Assembly (NCBI GenBank): GCA_009869945.1
Contig: WIXG01000083.1
Span: forward strand, 62,001-126,000
Direction: 5' to 3'
DNA length: 64,000 nucleotides
DNA from: Mesaphorura yosii
Lineage: Eukaryota > Arthropoda > Collembola > Poduromorpha > Tullbergiidae
A program made the position numbers and the translations under genes. The notes beneath the pieces were generated by a model. The model had not been told where the DNA came from. It searched no databases and saw only the letters and a list, made by a program, of their open reading frames with translations. This document shows positions 37,322-49,965 of the stretch, piece by piece (position 1 is the first letter of the stretch; the number at the start of each line of letters is the position of its first letter).

Positions 37322-39969
37322 ATGATTTTAATTCATCTCAGGAATTTTAAAAATTGGATTGTTTGGTCTTGGACATATCTCTGGGCACTCTGGTTCCTTC
37401 TCGTTGTCTTTCTACTCTACTACCTAAGAGGACCCCTCAAAATATCAGAAAATATTGGCATGGGTAAGTGACCAGAATTCGGTGACTGCAAAGTTGCATT
37501 CGCCGGATTTAAAAATTTAATTGTTCACCAGCCGCTCGCGGGTTGAAAACATATTTTACCCTTCAGCCGACTCATTTATTAAGTTGAGAGAGAATTGTTC
37601 CCGTGTTGCTCCCTAGTTTTTGACAACATATGCAACAGTTTTAAAATGAAAACACTAGTGATTTAATTTAGTTGAACATGATTGACTTGGTCTAATTGTC
37701 CATTCTTATGTTTTACAGCGACAATGTTTCTAAGCACACTCACACCAAAGTTTTATGTGGCTCTTACTGGAACGTCCTCACTTATCTCAGGTTTAATTCT
37801 GGTAGGTTCAGATACACTTGAACACTTCTGATAAATTTTCCTTTTGATACCGGCCTAAGTTGTTAGCGGCTTATTCATTTGCTCTAACATTAACGTACAA
37901 CAGGCTGGCCTTTATGTTATTCGATGTGTTATTTTTAATTTTCAGATATTCGAGTGGTGGTATTATCGAAAGTATGGAACTTCCTTCATAGAACAGGTCT
38001 CCTTGAATCATCTTGGCCCATTTCTAGGGCCTTCAGATTACGCAGCTACTGGCAACGGAACTGCCGAAAGTCCCAACGCTGGAGCAGTGTCAAATCAACA
38101 AAGTCAGACTGCAGGTTTGATTTAACTTTAAATGTACGATTCATGTCGTTACAATTTACGCCAACACGTACATTTTACTCTTTTAGAATGTAAAGTGTGG
38201 AGAAATCCACTGAATTTATTTCGGGGCGCAGAATATCTTCGCTTATTCAATACATCGAGGAAAGAGCCATTAACTTTCTACGACATGAATTTATCAGCTC
38301 AAGATCACCAAACATTTTTTACTTGTGATAGTGACGCGTCGAAACCCGAATACTCACGTAAGATTGTATTTTGAAATTTCATAAACCTTCGACTTTGCAC
38401 GGCGAGAGAAGCTGGAATTAATTTTTTTGCCTTTCAGTAATGCAAACTGCGTGGAGAGAACGGAACCCTCAGGAAAGAATAAAAGGAGCCAAATTAGCAA
38501 TTGAGAAAAACGTCGACTGTGCCACTGCGTACATTCTGTTAGCAGAAGAGGAGGCTCCGACGATAGTAGAGAGCGAAAAGCTTCTGAAGACAGCTTTAAG
38601 GGCGGCTGAGGCAAATCTGAAGAAATCACAGTTATATCTAACGCACGGCCCTCTGAGCGATGCACTTCATAGTAAGGAAACTATTAATATGGCTGTTTGA
38701 AAAGTAAGAGATTTAATAATTGGGTCTAACTTAGGGCGTGACGTAAATGTGCTGATTTATATCAAGAGAAGATTGGCAATGTGCGCCAGAAAGTTAGGAA
38801 GACTGAAAGAATCAGTGAAAATGTTCCGAGATGTAAGCTCTTGCTTTCAGGCAATTTCAGGGCTCATTTTTAAGTTTGCAAATGTCCAACGTTTCTGAAT
38901 TTGCAGTTAACCAAAGAAGTCCATCCAATAATGAGTGTGCTACATGTTCACGAAAATCTAATAGAGGGATTGTTAGAAATGCAAGCGTACGCAGATGTTC
39001 AAGCCGTTCTTGCCAAATACGACGATGGGTCAGTACCGCGTTCAGCTACCCTATGCTATACTTCCGCCTTACTCAAAGTTCGACAAGTGTCTGATAAGTA
39101 AGTTTGACAAACCGGAAAGCAAATCTATTTTTTAGAGTTTTGCCGCATATTTAAATCAAATTTCCAGATTTGTGGCTGAGTCAGGGTTAATAAAACGAGG
39201 CTTGAGTGCAGCAGAAATGACGGCAATAGAAGCGATTCATCGAGCCGTTGAGTACAATCCTCATGCTCCAAAGGTAAATACAGTCGACATTTTGTTCAGG
39301 CTACACACTATTTCGTTTATTAAGTGATATAATCATGACCTACAGTATCTGCTTGAGCTGAAGCCAATGGTGTTTCCTCCTGAACATCTTTTGAAAAGGG
39401 GCGACTCAGAAGCAGTGTCGTACGCATTTTTCCATTTGCCTCATTGGAAGCGAGTTGATGGAGCTCTTCAGCTGCTTGCCTGCACTTGGGAAGGAACTTT
39501 TGCTTCAATTCCAAGGCCCCTGGAGAAAGGAAATTTATTTTTTCCATATCCACCGTGCACAGAATGTCCTGACCGCGAAATACTTCCAGGTAACCGTGGT
39601 TTGCACTGCAAAGCATAGTGTAATTTATGTTTCCGTGCTAACCATCTTCTGAAACTGCTTGTAGCTCATCATGAAATTAGTGTGTTCCCTGAACGCGAGA
39701 CTCCATTCTTCATCATGTTCACGGCGGGACTGTGCACATTTACGGCTCTCATAGCTTTTCTCACTCATCAGTATCCAGACCACATGGCTATCGTAGCAAA
39801 AACTGTAAGATGGAGATTGAACCAGTTGAAACATTCTTTCGGATGGAATTATCACATGAACTTTCAATTCTAGGCTGTCAATTGGATGTCACTGCCAATA
39901 ATTTACGTGTTGGACAAACTGGAGGCACTTCTTCCATCCAGCCTTATTCAGATGCTCTCCCGAGTGTAA
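37322..39969 (+). CDS. ST7: ST7 (suppressor of tumorigenicity 7) homologue
   Basis: Eleven exons, 37322-37463, 37719-37801, 37946-38114, 38187-38357, 38438-38671, 38735-38832, 38907-39097, 39168-39273, 39346-39589, 39665-39804 and 39874-39969, join in phase to 557 residues. Near-identity to vertebrate ST7 is seen in IVWSWTYLW (TM1), [20 protein letters not shown] (TM2), [68 protein letters not shown]-like, [13 protein letters not shown], and a C-terminal membrane segment with [18 protein letters not shown]. It is a multi-pass membrane protein whose molecular function is not settled. Human ST7 has a longer loop before [13 protein letters not shown] that is absent here. ATG 37322 is nine residues short of the human start, and a CTCAG at 37337-37341 could instead be an acceptor for an upstream exon. 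Confidence 0.95.
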
Positions 39970-42258
39970 TAATCTTAAATTTTAAATTCATGAGACTTGA
40001 TAAGAGTCGAAATGTGTTTAAGTCCGGCGTTTCCAATCTAAGCACTGCTGGCACAAGTTACTCGCAGTGGTTCGTATTTTACCTTTCCTGTAGATGCCTA
40101 TTATACGTATGACCAAACATGGTCTAGAACAACGGTACATATCTCATTTGAGTTCAGGGAAAAGGATCCCATGTTTTAAAGTTGTTTTAAGAAGTCTGCA
40201 TGATTATGCTGGAAGGAATGAAATTGTTGAGTGCAATGTGCAAATGATAGGGGACAGCGCAATGACTCCAAGTGTGTTTTTCTGTTTTAAAGAAATTTCG
40301 ACATTGGATGTTTACTTTTGGTGCTGAACAATTCTAGTCATTTTGGTTCAAAGGCCCAATTGAAATCGAACTCAGGTGGAGAGTCGTGCTACTTTAACTA
40401 CAACGGATTTCATAGAGTTCTTATATTTTGGTGATATGAACATAATACGTTTCGTTTGCATCTCAATTGCTTTCCGACAAAAGCATACGAACATCGTATG
40501 AGCATTTAGACTTTTTAGTGCATTGTGTTTGCACTGATCAGACTGACTTGTTTTGTTATTCCATACTCCATTTTTGAAATCAGTGATTAGCTTAATTAAG
40601 AGACTACTTTCCATTGCTAATTTTGATAAAACACTGCTCAGTTCAGGATCACGCAAAGCCAGAAATTATTGAGAATGTGAATGGTTTTCCAGTAATAATG
40701 GAAATGGTTGTGACGTTCATGGGCTGGTTTTCTGAATTTTCCAGAATCTCATAAGTTGTAATGCAATAATCTTGTGGATTCCTTACAATACTTGCTCTAA
40801 ACTCAGGTTACTGAAGTTATGATGACGATGATGTAGGCAATAGACATTCATGGACGAATTTCATTTAATTCATCGAGTGCATTAGAATGGTTTCATTTTA
40901 GGTACCAGATATGTTGTTCATCTTGCCAACTTTTTAAAACTGGGAAACCTTAATTGTGTCAGCACAAACTGCAATTAGTCGTCTGCTAAATTCGACAGTG
41001 CGTCAAGAAATTGTATGTTTAATTCATATGAGACGGACGGTTCGGTTCTACTGTGATAAGAACGTAAGAGTCCTGACAATGTACTCTTTGGTATTTGTTC
41101 AGACTTAAATTCATATTATTAAGGGAAATTCTCAACTTTTTTCTAATAATTTATTTTTTGGTTTCATATTACTGTAGTGTGTAGTAACGATGTTTTGTAC
41201 TTGTGAGACTATCAATGACTGTAGCCATGTTATACATATTAGAATAGAATGGTCAGTCAACCGCGTGATAGATCTACTAATTTAATATGAAAGCCAAAAA
41301 CGATAATGGCTGTACTCTCCATGATTGTCTCACGCCGTTAGATTGGCCACTCGAACATCGTTTCCATGTATCAGAATTCATTAAACGATCTCCAAACCTG
41401 GACAAGGAAGTTGATTTCATATTTTTCGTCTCTTTTCGACATTTTGTTCACTAGATCCATTCATGATTAGTGGGTTATTGGGCTTTTCTCCTTTCCAATC
41501 TTTCTACACAACATAGTCCATGCTCCATGGATCCGACATTCTATGAAATGTTAGCTGAATCGATGTTCTAATCTAATGAGGCTTCTTCTGTTTTAATCAG
41601 ATTTTTCCTGTTAACTGTTTTGACTTTGGGATCTGCATTAAATTATTGGTGTTGAACCGAATCATCAATGAGACTCATTTCCGACATTGGACATCGAGAT
41701 GCTTTGCAGGTAAATGTTACTATCAGATTATTAATCATATTTTTAAATGCTCGACAATGACATAGAATGAGATTTGAGAATCCGAATATTGGAACCAGCG
41801 ATTAACAGCCAGCGCAGCATTCAACGTTGAGTAAAGTGGAGAAAGGACAAGCCTTCAGCCACTCGGAAGTAGAGTAGTGAAATTCGGTTCGATGCTTTGA
41901 AGTGTGGAAGCACGTCTTTGCAGATCAACTCATCTCAACAACATGCATTTGTGTACTGACGCCAAGCGATTGTGGACGTTACGTTCAAGAATCAACCGCC
42001 CTTTTATGCTGTTTTCAAATACTCGTAACTTCAATCAGCTAAAGTTGACCTCGTATCCGCTTCACCTGACGTGATTAAATCTGATCGGTTTAACGACAGC
42101 CTAGAACTAGAAGAAAGTAAACCAGGTAAACTGAGACGCATGTTAATAATTAACTATTAAGCTAAATTATGTGCGCAGCTAATGGCAATAATTCACTTTT
42201 CTGCCTAGGTTCTTCGCTATTTCAGTATTTTGAGGTCAATTGGTGACCACATTCCAAA
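39970..42258. other. ST7 3' side and SMIM15 5' side
   Basis: No gene is seen. A non-coding SMIM15 5' exon probably ends at 42125 (CCAG|GTAAAC) and joins 42209 (CTGCCTAG acceptor), 50 nt before the SMIM15 ATG. The open frame at 40.1-40.3 kb looks random. Confidence 0.45.
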
Positions 42259-42525
42259 ATGAGTGAAACAGCTGAGTGGCTGAAGGAGTACGCGAGGGAG
42301 TGGATGGTGTGGATATTGAAGAATCCGTGGGACTTCGTCTACTACTTGTTTTTATATCTTTCGCCACTTTTTGTAATTTCAATGATTTCCTCCTGGAAGC
42401 TGTCAAAGTCCTTCCAGAGTCAAAAGGGCAAGAAGGGCGGCGGTAAGAAAACTCCAGCCAGCAAGTCCACTTCGAAATCAAACACTACACGAAATCTTCG
42501 AAGCACTCGTGGGAAATCTGATTGA
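42259..42525 (+). CDS. SMIM15: Small integral membrane protein 15
   Basis: This uninterrupted 88-codon frame matches SMIM15 in layout and sequence. The amphipathic start has WLKEYAREW (human AWAEYVVEW), then NPWDFVYY (human DPYGFLTT), one membrane segment ending LSPLFVISMISSWKLSKS (human LTPLFLASAVLSWKLAK), and a strongly basic Lys/Gly/Ser tail. Human SMIM15 has 74 residues; the tail is longer here. Its role is not established. An AATAAA at 42580-42585 follows 55 nt after the stop. The coding region has no intron, but the 5' untranslated region probably has one (42126-42208). Confidence 0.85.
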   Translation: MSETAEWLKEYAREWMVWILKNPWDFVYYLFLYLSPLFVISMISSWKLSKSFQSQKGKKGGGKKTPASKSTSKSNTTRNLRSTRGKSD

Positions 42526-43241
42526 ACAGGCCAATGAGGCAACTTACTACTGAACCAATTAGTTTTCAGTCAGTCGGTCAATAAACTTCAGTACTCAACG
42601 AGTGTAGCTGCTACGAATTCATGGACGAAATCTATTATGAATGAAATGAAGAAATGAAATTTCGAGTATCGGCTTGTTCAGAGTGTTGGCATTGTGAATA
42701 CAAGTACAAATATCCTTCTTTCCACTTAAAGATTCCATTTTAAGCTTTCTAATTCTTATGTGTGGATTTTAGAGCTTTAGTCTTATTAGACGTTGTCTTG
42801 ATTATCTTTCATCCGTTGTATTTTACGTGATTAACATGGAAATTTTATCTTCATTCATTACAGCTACACCTTAAATGTACGTATAAATTTAGCGACTAGG
42901 TTAAGATCAAGTGTAGGCAAAATATTTCCATTCTTGTATCTTTCGCGAAGTTACAAATGACATTCAGATGTTTAGGACGTTCCTGTTAGTATTTCTATTT
43001 CTTTTATTAGCAGCACCTGTTTTATGGCACTTTTAGAAATCGTTTTATTATTCTTGTCATCGAGAGCTTTACTGTTCATCTTGTTCGTTTACCCATTCTG
43101 ACAATACGCTTAAGTTCGTGGAGAATTATAATTTATTTGCAATGAGTTATAAATCACATGCGTTTTGTCTTAACTATTGTACATGCTACTACATTGTGAG
43201 AACTAGAATAAATTTATCAATTTGACTATTGTCTAATGGAT
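42526..43241. other. Convergent spacer SMIM15/NDUFAF2
   Basis: Plus-strand AATAAA at 42580-42585 suits SMIM15. Minus-strand AATAAA (plus TTTATT, 43132-43137) is about 105 nt past the NDUFAF2 stop. The rest is AT-rich with no gene seen. Confidence 0.5.
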
Positions 43242-43949
43242 CTAAGGTTCCTTTCCCTTATCCTTCGGAGCTGGAACTCCGGGCGAGATCTCAAAGTCAT
43301 CATATTTAGGAAACTCGGTCTACATCAGACAGAATGCAGTATTTAAAGCGGTGTTGGAGTTGAAGGGCGCTTTGAAATTGTAAAGTAGGGAAATACACTT
43401 ACTTTTCCAGGCACTGAGACCTGATGGGAAGCTGGTGTAGCCTTTTGTGATCCTCCGCTTTTTGCTTCCAGTTCAGCAACATTAGCTTTTGTCATATCAG
43501 AAATAGCCATATTCCTGAGAAGTTCTTCCTGGCTAGGGATATCTTGGCGTCGGTATCGTAGCCAAGCTACATACAATTGGATATATAACATGACCTCAAG
43601 CTGAAATACCTGCAGATAAGTTGTGCTTTATATGTATATCTCACCAACCTTCCCATTCCGGCGCTAGTTCTTGGTCGAATTTGTTCTTAATTGTGGGCTC
43701 AAACCATCGGGAGGTTTTGCGCTTTCCTGTGCGAGGATCTGCAATGAAATTCAAACCTTTTAACTTCTTGTCACACTTCCTGGTTTTAGAATCTACATTT
43801 GGGCTTCAGGAAAACTAACCTGCCAGAATCTCGTAAAACTTGTTTCCAAATCGGTCTTCCCCACGAAGTGTCCCCCGAATTTGCCGTGGACGAAACGAGT
43901 TTATGAAATTTGTCCAGACCATCTTGATAATCCCACGTTCTTTGGCCAT
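43242..43949 (-). CDS. NDUFAF2: Complex I assembly factor NDUFAF2 (mimitin)
   Basis: Four minus-strand exons, 43949-43820, 43738-43649, 43566-43403 and 43319-43242, join in phase to 153 residues (human has 169). The family signature is GEDRFGNKFYEI near residue 33 (human GTDQFGNKYYYI), then DPRTGKRKTSRWF, PEWEAWLRYRR with the PSQEELLRN block (human TEWEAWIRRTR, PTMEEILKN). The protein is related to subunit NDUFA12 (B17.2) and takes its place during late assembly of mitochondrial complex I. The tail is short and Lys/Pro-rich. It is divergent from CPT2, with 469 nt between start codons. Confidence 0.9.
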
Positions 43950-44418
43950 TTTGACGTCCTTCAGGTTTTGCGCAGTTCAATTTTGATAAGAATAACAAGT
44001 ATGAAGATTCATTTTACAGAAGTATGATGACAAACGCTTCAGAATAAACAATGTCACGAGTTCGGAAAAGAACGAGGCCGAGGTTTCAGTATTCCCCAAC
44101 CCAACAAAAAATATCAGCTGAATTGTTTGGCACGAACAAAGCAAGTGCAAAGGAAAGAAAGAAGTTGTGGCTGTTATCTACTCAGAAAGGAAACGAAACA
44201 ATTGTGGAAATTATAGTTGAGCAATTTTGACTAGAACTGCCAGCATGACGACGATAGGATCGACAATTTGAACGTCCATAAAGGTGAAAATTTCTTTTGA
44301 TGCTAGAATTTCAGGCCGTTGTGAATTCTGAACTGGTCATTTGCTCGCAGGTTTCAAGACCACCGCATCTTACAAAACAGCTGGTTCTGGTGTATTTAAT
44401 AATTTAGCAGGAGCTACC
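43950..44418. promoter_or_regulatory. Divergent NDUFAF2/CPT2 promoter region
   Basis: Two mitochondrial genes are read outward from this 469-nt gap, so it probably carries both promoters. No TATA box was assigned. The frame before ATG 44419 is open for some distance without another ATG. Confidence 0.4.
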
Positions 44419-47233
44419 ATGATAGTCTGGCAGTATTCAACGGCGGCCTTAACCAAAAGGTGCCAAACAAGAAGGGGATGCCTCATCAGTCAGTCAAACC
44501 ATGTGTTCACTTCGCACTACGGTGCGCGACGACTTTATGCGACTGCCCCAAGTCCCAAATCTCAACACGTCTCCGTTCCAAAAACAGACGTTAAAGGGGA
44601 TGAATACCAATTCTTACCTCGCAGTTCTCTGCCCACATATTATTTTCAAAGATCACTTCCGCGTCTGCCAATACCGAAGTTGGAAATGACGTGCCAACGG
44701 TATTTGGAATGTGTGAAAAATATTCTGTCGCCTGAAGAATTTCGAACTACGCAAAGTGTCGTTGAAGATTTTGAAAGGAAATCAGGACAAGGTTCGTTCG
44801 GAAACATCCTATTCTTGGAAATTTTCTGTTGCAGTTGATGTGGCTTATGCAGAACCAATTTACTCACAGCACTGCAGGAGAAATTGTTGGATTTCGACAA
44901 GTCAATCAAGGAAAGCAGCTACATTTCTGGGGAGTGGTTTGACATGTATTTGAAGGATCGTAAGCCGCTTCCGATAAATTACAATCCGGCGCTTGTGTTC
45001 GTTGAGGATGACGTTATCGACAGCTTAAGTTTGAACCGCCGCCAGTTAATCCGAGCTACAAATTTACTTGTTTCCTCCTTAAGGTGAATAATCCATCTGC
45101 ATTCTCTAATCCATCTCCTTGGTTTCAACGCTTTCTGAATTTCTCAGGTTCATGAGATCCTTAGACAGTGAGACGCTGGCGCCTGAAGTCTACCACATGA
45201 ATCCGAAGAAAACTGACACACAGGCGTATCGGAACGTTATGAAGATGATTCCTACGGCATTCGCCACGTACGGGTCATACCTTTACAAGGTATGAACTAT
45301 TTTTTTGAAGCCTGAACAACCATTCTACTGAAATATTGTATGTGCGTAGGCGTTTCCGTTGGACATGTCGCAGTACAACAACTTGTTTCGCTCGACAAGA
45401 ATACCCGAGCAAGACATTGACAGTATTAAACTAGCAGACAGAAGTATTAAGCACATTATAGTACAACGTCGTGGCCACTTCTACAAGTGTGATGTATTGG
45501 ATTCTGATGGTAAGACTTTCAGTTAATAGCCCAATACCTTTTGAGAAAGTACAAAATTCTGTTACCGTTTAGGTCAAATATTACCTGTGAGCGAGCTTCT
45601 TGGAAAGTTGGAGCATATTCTCAATGACAACTGTGAAGTTGCCAAGTACCCACTCGGCGTCATGACTTCCGAAAATCGCAATATCTGGGCTGGACTCAGG
45701 ACTCACATAGTCCAGAAAAGTTCGCAGAATAAGAAGTCCTTGTCCGAGATTGATTCAGCCTTGTTCGTTCTCTGCCTGGACGATATTGATCTTGGGAGTG
45801 ATCCTGTTCCGGTCACACGAAGCTTTCTCCACTCAGATGCATGCAATCGGTACGACCATTTTCACTTAGTTTATTTATTTTATTTATTTATTGACTGGTT
45901 AACATCATTCCGTGCAACATTTCAAATGTTGTCATGTGCATGAGTGGAAATGTATAATTTATGTTGGTGATTTGCAGATGGTTCGACAAGTCATTTCAAA
46001 TGATTGTGAGTAACGACGCTTGGGCTGGAGTTACGTTTGAACACGCCTGGGGCGATGGTGTTGCGGTGCTAAGATTTTTTAATGAAATCAATCAAGATGC
46101 TAAGGCACACCAGTGGTCGAACAATTCCGAGGTGCGCCGTCCAAAGGTTCCACCAACAAAAATCTGTACGCACTCACACTCTCACACTTTTAAAATGCCG
46201 AGGATTTTATTGCTTATTATTTTGCATTTGAAGCGTTTGACTTTGACGAAATAGTCGGAGAGGCCATACAACAAGCGAAGCAAAAACACGAGGCGGCCAG
46301 CAAACGGTTACAAATTCATCCATTCATATTTGAAAAATTTGGAAAACAAGAATGCAAGTCTTGGTCGATCAGTCCTGACTCAGTAATGCAACTAGGATTT
46401 CAAGTGAGACTTGAGAATCAGAAATAGTTTAGTAAACTACGCGCATTAAGTGTATGCTGATGGGGATCAATTAATTTAGATTGCTTATCACCGCATGTAT
46501 AAAGAAACTCCAGCAACGTACGAGTCGTGTAGCACCGCCGCCTTCAAGCATGGACGAACTGAAGCAATTCGCCCTGCTACCGCTCTGACAAGGGTAAAAG
46601 CTTTGATATTTGATTTTCATTAGTTTTGACTCTGTCTAAAAATGCACCTCACGTTCTTGCAGAGTGTTGCGCAGATAATGTCTGGCGAAGACTGGATTAG
46701 CAAGAAAAGCGAACTGAAAGACCTGATTCGAAAGTGCTCCGAAAAACACAACTCGTTGACAAAGGAAGCTGCGATGGGTATAAAATGTCAACAGGAGGAG
46801 ATGCGTTAATGGTTCCTCATTTAATTGTTGCCATATTTCAGGTCAGGGATTCGATCGGCATTTGTTTGCGCTTCGAAAATTTGCTGAGAAAGAAAATTTG
46901 GACCCCCACATATACCACGACGTTGCATATAGCCGAGTAAACCACAATAAACTCTCAACCTCAACTCTGGCAAGTCCTGCAGTCAGGATCGGAGCTTTTG
47001 GACCGGTCGTGGAAGACGGTTTCGGTCTCGGGTAAGGTCAGGTAGCTGGCCGTATGATCGTTCGGTCTTTTGCATTGATCATATCCTTGTCATTCTTTTG
47101 GACTAGGTACCAGATTTGGGAAGGCGGTCTCGGTTGCGTCACCGCAACTTATGAAGGCGGAAAAGATGGGCCAGGATTTGTCGACACATGCCACAAAGTG
47201 TTTGATGATATAAAAACTGTCATGTCTAATTGA
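44419..47233 (+). CDS. CPT2: Carnitine O-palmitoyltransferase 2, mitochondrial
   Basis: Eleven exons, 44419-44795, 44853-45083, 45148-45289, 45350-45509, 45573-45849, 45978-46165, 46234-46403, 46480-46593, 46663-46777, 46842-47031 and 47107-47233, join in phase to 696 residues (human 658). An Arg-rich N-terminus suits a transit peptide. Then come [40 protein letters not shown]-like [20 protein letters not shown], catalytic His in [14 protein letters not shown] (about H418), [36 protein letters not shown] and the STSTL motif. On the inner face of the inner membrane it transfers long-chain acyl groups from carnitine to CoA for beta-oxidation. The exon 1 donor is non-ideal (GTTCGG at 44796), chosen because it alone keeps phase. 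Confidence 0.95.
45870..45892. repeat. TTTA-type simple repeat in CPT2 intron 5
   Basis: A short run of imperfect TTTA units lies inside the intron 45850-45977. It is ordinary microsatellite sequence. Confidence 0.6.
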
Positions 47234-47294
47234 GTCTTAGTAATTATGTGATTGTAGTGCTTGAAGCGTAACTTAGAAATATAACAATCATATT

Positions 47295-47300
47295 TTTATT
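47295..47300 (-). terminator. AATAAA on minus strand, MFAP1 polyadenylation signal
   Basis: The plus strand reads TTTATT. It lies 52 nt past the MFAP1 stop and 62 nt past the CPT2 stop on the other strand, so the two 3' ends probably overlap. Confidence 0.55.
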
Positions 47301-47351
47301 ATGTATCAAACTATACAATAGCCTAAGATATTACAGCAATAACAACAGCTA

Positions 47352-49177
47352 TTATGCGTTATCCGAATCAGTTTTTCGTTTCTTTGTCGACGACCATGAC
47401 GGCTTCTCGAATACTTGTTTTAGTCCGGCTGCGTTTTGTGTTTGGAACTTCATAGCTTGAGGGTTTTCGGTACTCCAGGGCGAGTCAAAGCTCGTGGTGT
47501 CCTGGTCCACCAAATGAGTATACTTTGTGCGTCCACTTCTGCCAAAATTCTTGACTTGCATAACTTTTGGAAGAACACTCTTGTCAAAGTGATCTTCCAA
47601 CGTAGGCGCCGAATAGTCCCGTTTCAACACATCTTCTTCCTTGTCCTAGATGCAAACGAGGAAGAGTATTAGTAGAATGCTCAAATTGTGCATCGTAAAA
47701 GGCTTATTCCGAGGCGGAGGAAATTACCAAATAGAATACACCCCGATGGTAATACTTCTGAAGAAACTTGTACTTTCCTTTGGCGGATTTGTTTACAATG
47801 ACTTTAGGCCTTAATTTCAATTCAGCGCGTCGTTCCTCCTCGGTCATGTTGTGCAATCTTTCCAGTTCCGCCTTTTCCTTCATCATTCTGAAATACAGAT
47901 AAAATTAATGAAACCAATTTCACGAAGAAAAGCTATGCATAACCGAGACACTTACGTTTCCCTCTCGTCACGATCCCGTTTTATTCTCTTCAACTCACGA
48001 ATCTTCCAAGCTTCATATTCAGTTTCGGGATTCTCGTCATCTGTTACAACGTCACTTGGCTGAGCCATCGAGGTCTCTTTCTCTTCTGGATCATTTCCTG
48101 CTTTCTCCCTTTTCAATTCTTCTTCCAATAACTTTAGGGTCTCACGTCGCTTCGCTTCCGCTTGTCGCTTAACAACTTCTTCATCGTCTTTCTCCTCCAT
48201 AAGTTCTTTATCTTTTATGGTGACTCTCTCTTTCTTCCTGACGAAAATCGGTTTCAGCCTGGGCCGCACCTCCTCCTCAGAGTCTTCATGGTTGTGAAAT
48301 CAATACAGTTAAGGACATTAGATATCAAATTAGAGTTCAGAAATAATTGTACAATTCATGTACCGTACCTGTGTACTCCTCTTCATACTCTGACTCCTCA
48401 CTCGGTTCAGCTTCAGAATCTACTTCTTCTTCTTTTGTCAATAATTCCCCTTCGTCTTTCTTCTCCAATGCCCTTTGTCGAAGATATTCTCTTCTTCGCT
48501 CAATTTCATCCTCTTCAAGCGGTTCGTCTCCAGATTCCGAGTCAGACTCGTAACGTCTCCCAGGTCTCTCCTCTTCTTCACTGTCACTGCCGTCTCCGAT
48601 AATTTCTGGCTCCTCGACTCTGTTTCAAAAACAGAATCGTTATGCTCATACGCTTCTACTCCTAATCTGTTTCATGGTTTTACCTGCGATGTCTGGTCTG
48701 AACAGACTGAAGTCGTCTAAGTCGAGGGTCACTTTTTTCTGCCTCAGTAAGATCGAATTCAGGTTCCTGCAAATGAAAAGTTTCACGAATAAAACAAACT
48801 TCGTTATAATTGCGCCAAGGAGCGTTACTTGACTCCAGTGTGTCTGACAGGTAATTCCTATTCCTTACTTCTTCATTTTCTGATTGCCCCTCCTCGGTTT
48901 TAAGCTTTGAAGGGACAATGAATTCTTCGTCCTCACTTTCTTCTTCGCTTGAGCTCCTTGGGGCATAGCCAGGTCGTTTTCCAGAGATGTAGCGACTCAC
49001 CTTCACCTTCTGCATAGAAAACTGACCTAGAATAGGAGGTGCAATTTAGCAAAATGCAATATGTATTTTTTCAGATGTCTTCAGATGTTACTAACCTTTC
49101 TCATTTCGCACTGGAACTGCTCCAGCAGTCGACTGGATCGATCCAGTGACCGTATGAAGCTGGTTTCTAGCCAGCAT
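47352..49177 (-). CDS. MFAP1: Microfibrillar-associated protein 1 (spliceosome component)
   Basis: Seven minus-strand exons, 49177-49096, 49026-48869, 48766-48684, 48619-48369, 48283-47956, 47887-47728 and 47645-47352, join in phase to 451 residues (human 439). The match runs along the whole length: [15 protein letters not shown] near the start, [20 protein letters not shown], an acidic Glu/Ser-rich middle, [45 protein letters not shown]-like [35 protein letters not shown] and [19 protein letters not shown]. Despite its name it is a nuclear pre-mRNA splicing factor of the B complex (Spp381-like). It converges on CPT2 and is divergent from the Tudor gene. Confidence 0.95.
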
Positions 49178-49965
49178 TGTTTGCTTTCAATCTATAAATG
49201 GATGATCAACTGAATAAGTTACAAAATTCTCCCAAATCAATTTAGCCTTGTATAAGGCGAAATAAATTTCGAATGCCAGCGAAGACTTTGAATGTAACCA
49301 CCTCGCATGTGTTTCTTTCTTTACATGCGAAGAAGGGTTCTTGTGTACGTAAATTATATGTATACGTGCTAACAAAGGCCGGCCTTCTCTGATCGGATTC
49401 GTTCGCGTGGTGTGTGCATTTCCTAGTGCGCAATTGAATTCCCCTTAATATTTCGCGTCACTATTCTTTATTTCAGTGTCACAAATTTTCAGAAGGCAAA
49501 TTATAACCAAGTTACAAGATCCAACTACTTAGCAGAAGAACAACGACAGAAAAATGTGTAAGGTAAATATTATTATATAATTTGCTCGAATGTAGAATTC
49601 CAACACCTTGGCTTGGAATTTAAGTGCTAACCTCTGTATTGGATAATCGTAAGTACTACAAGTTGACCCAAAATGTTGTCATTGGCGGTTTTAGATTACA
49701 TATCTCTCTGTGTGTTTTTGATCGTTTAGATTAACGGACAGTAAAGCAGTCTATCAAGTAACCTGTTTAGTTGAGAGCTTTTTAAAGACGCTTACTGACG
49801 CATCTGCTGCAGTGCTGCTGAATTAAAGAATTTGGAAAGGTTCATTGATTGCTTACTACTGATTGCTAATTTCTACTGGAAAGGTATGTCTACGCAGTGT
49901 TAAGTTATTTCAGTTGATGTACCTGTTGACTCTCCCACCTCGAGTGATTCAGTATCATTTTCGGC
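49178..49965. promoter_or_regulatory. Divergent MFAP1/Tudor-gene region
   Basis: These 788 nt separate two outward-reading starts. Donor-like and acceptor-like sites on the plus strand suggest a short 5' non-coding exon of the Tudor gene. No clear TATA box was found. Confidence 0.35.
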
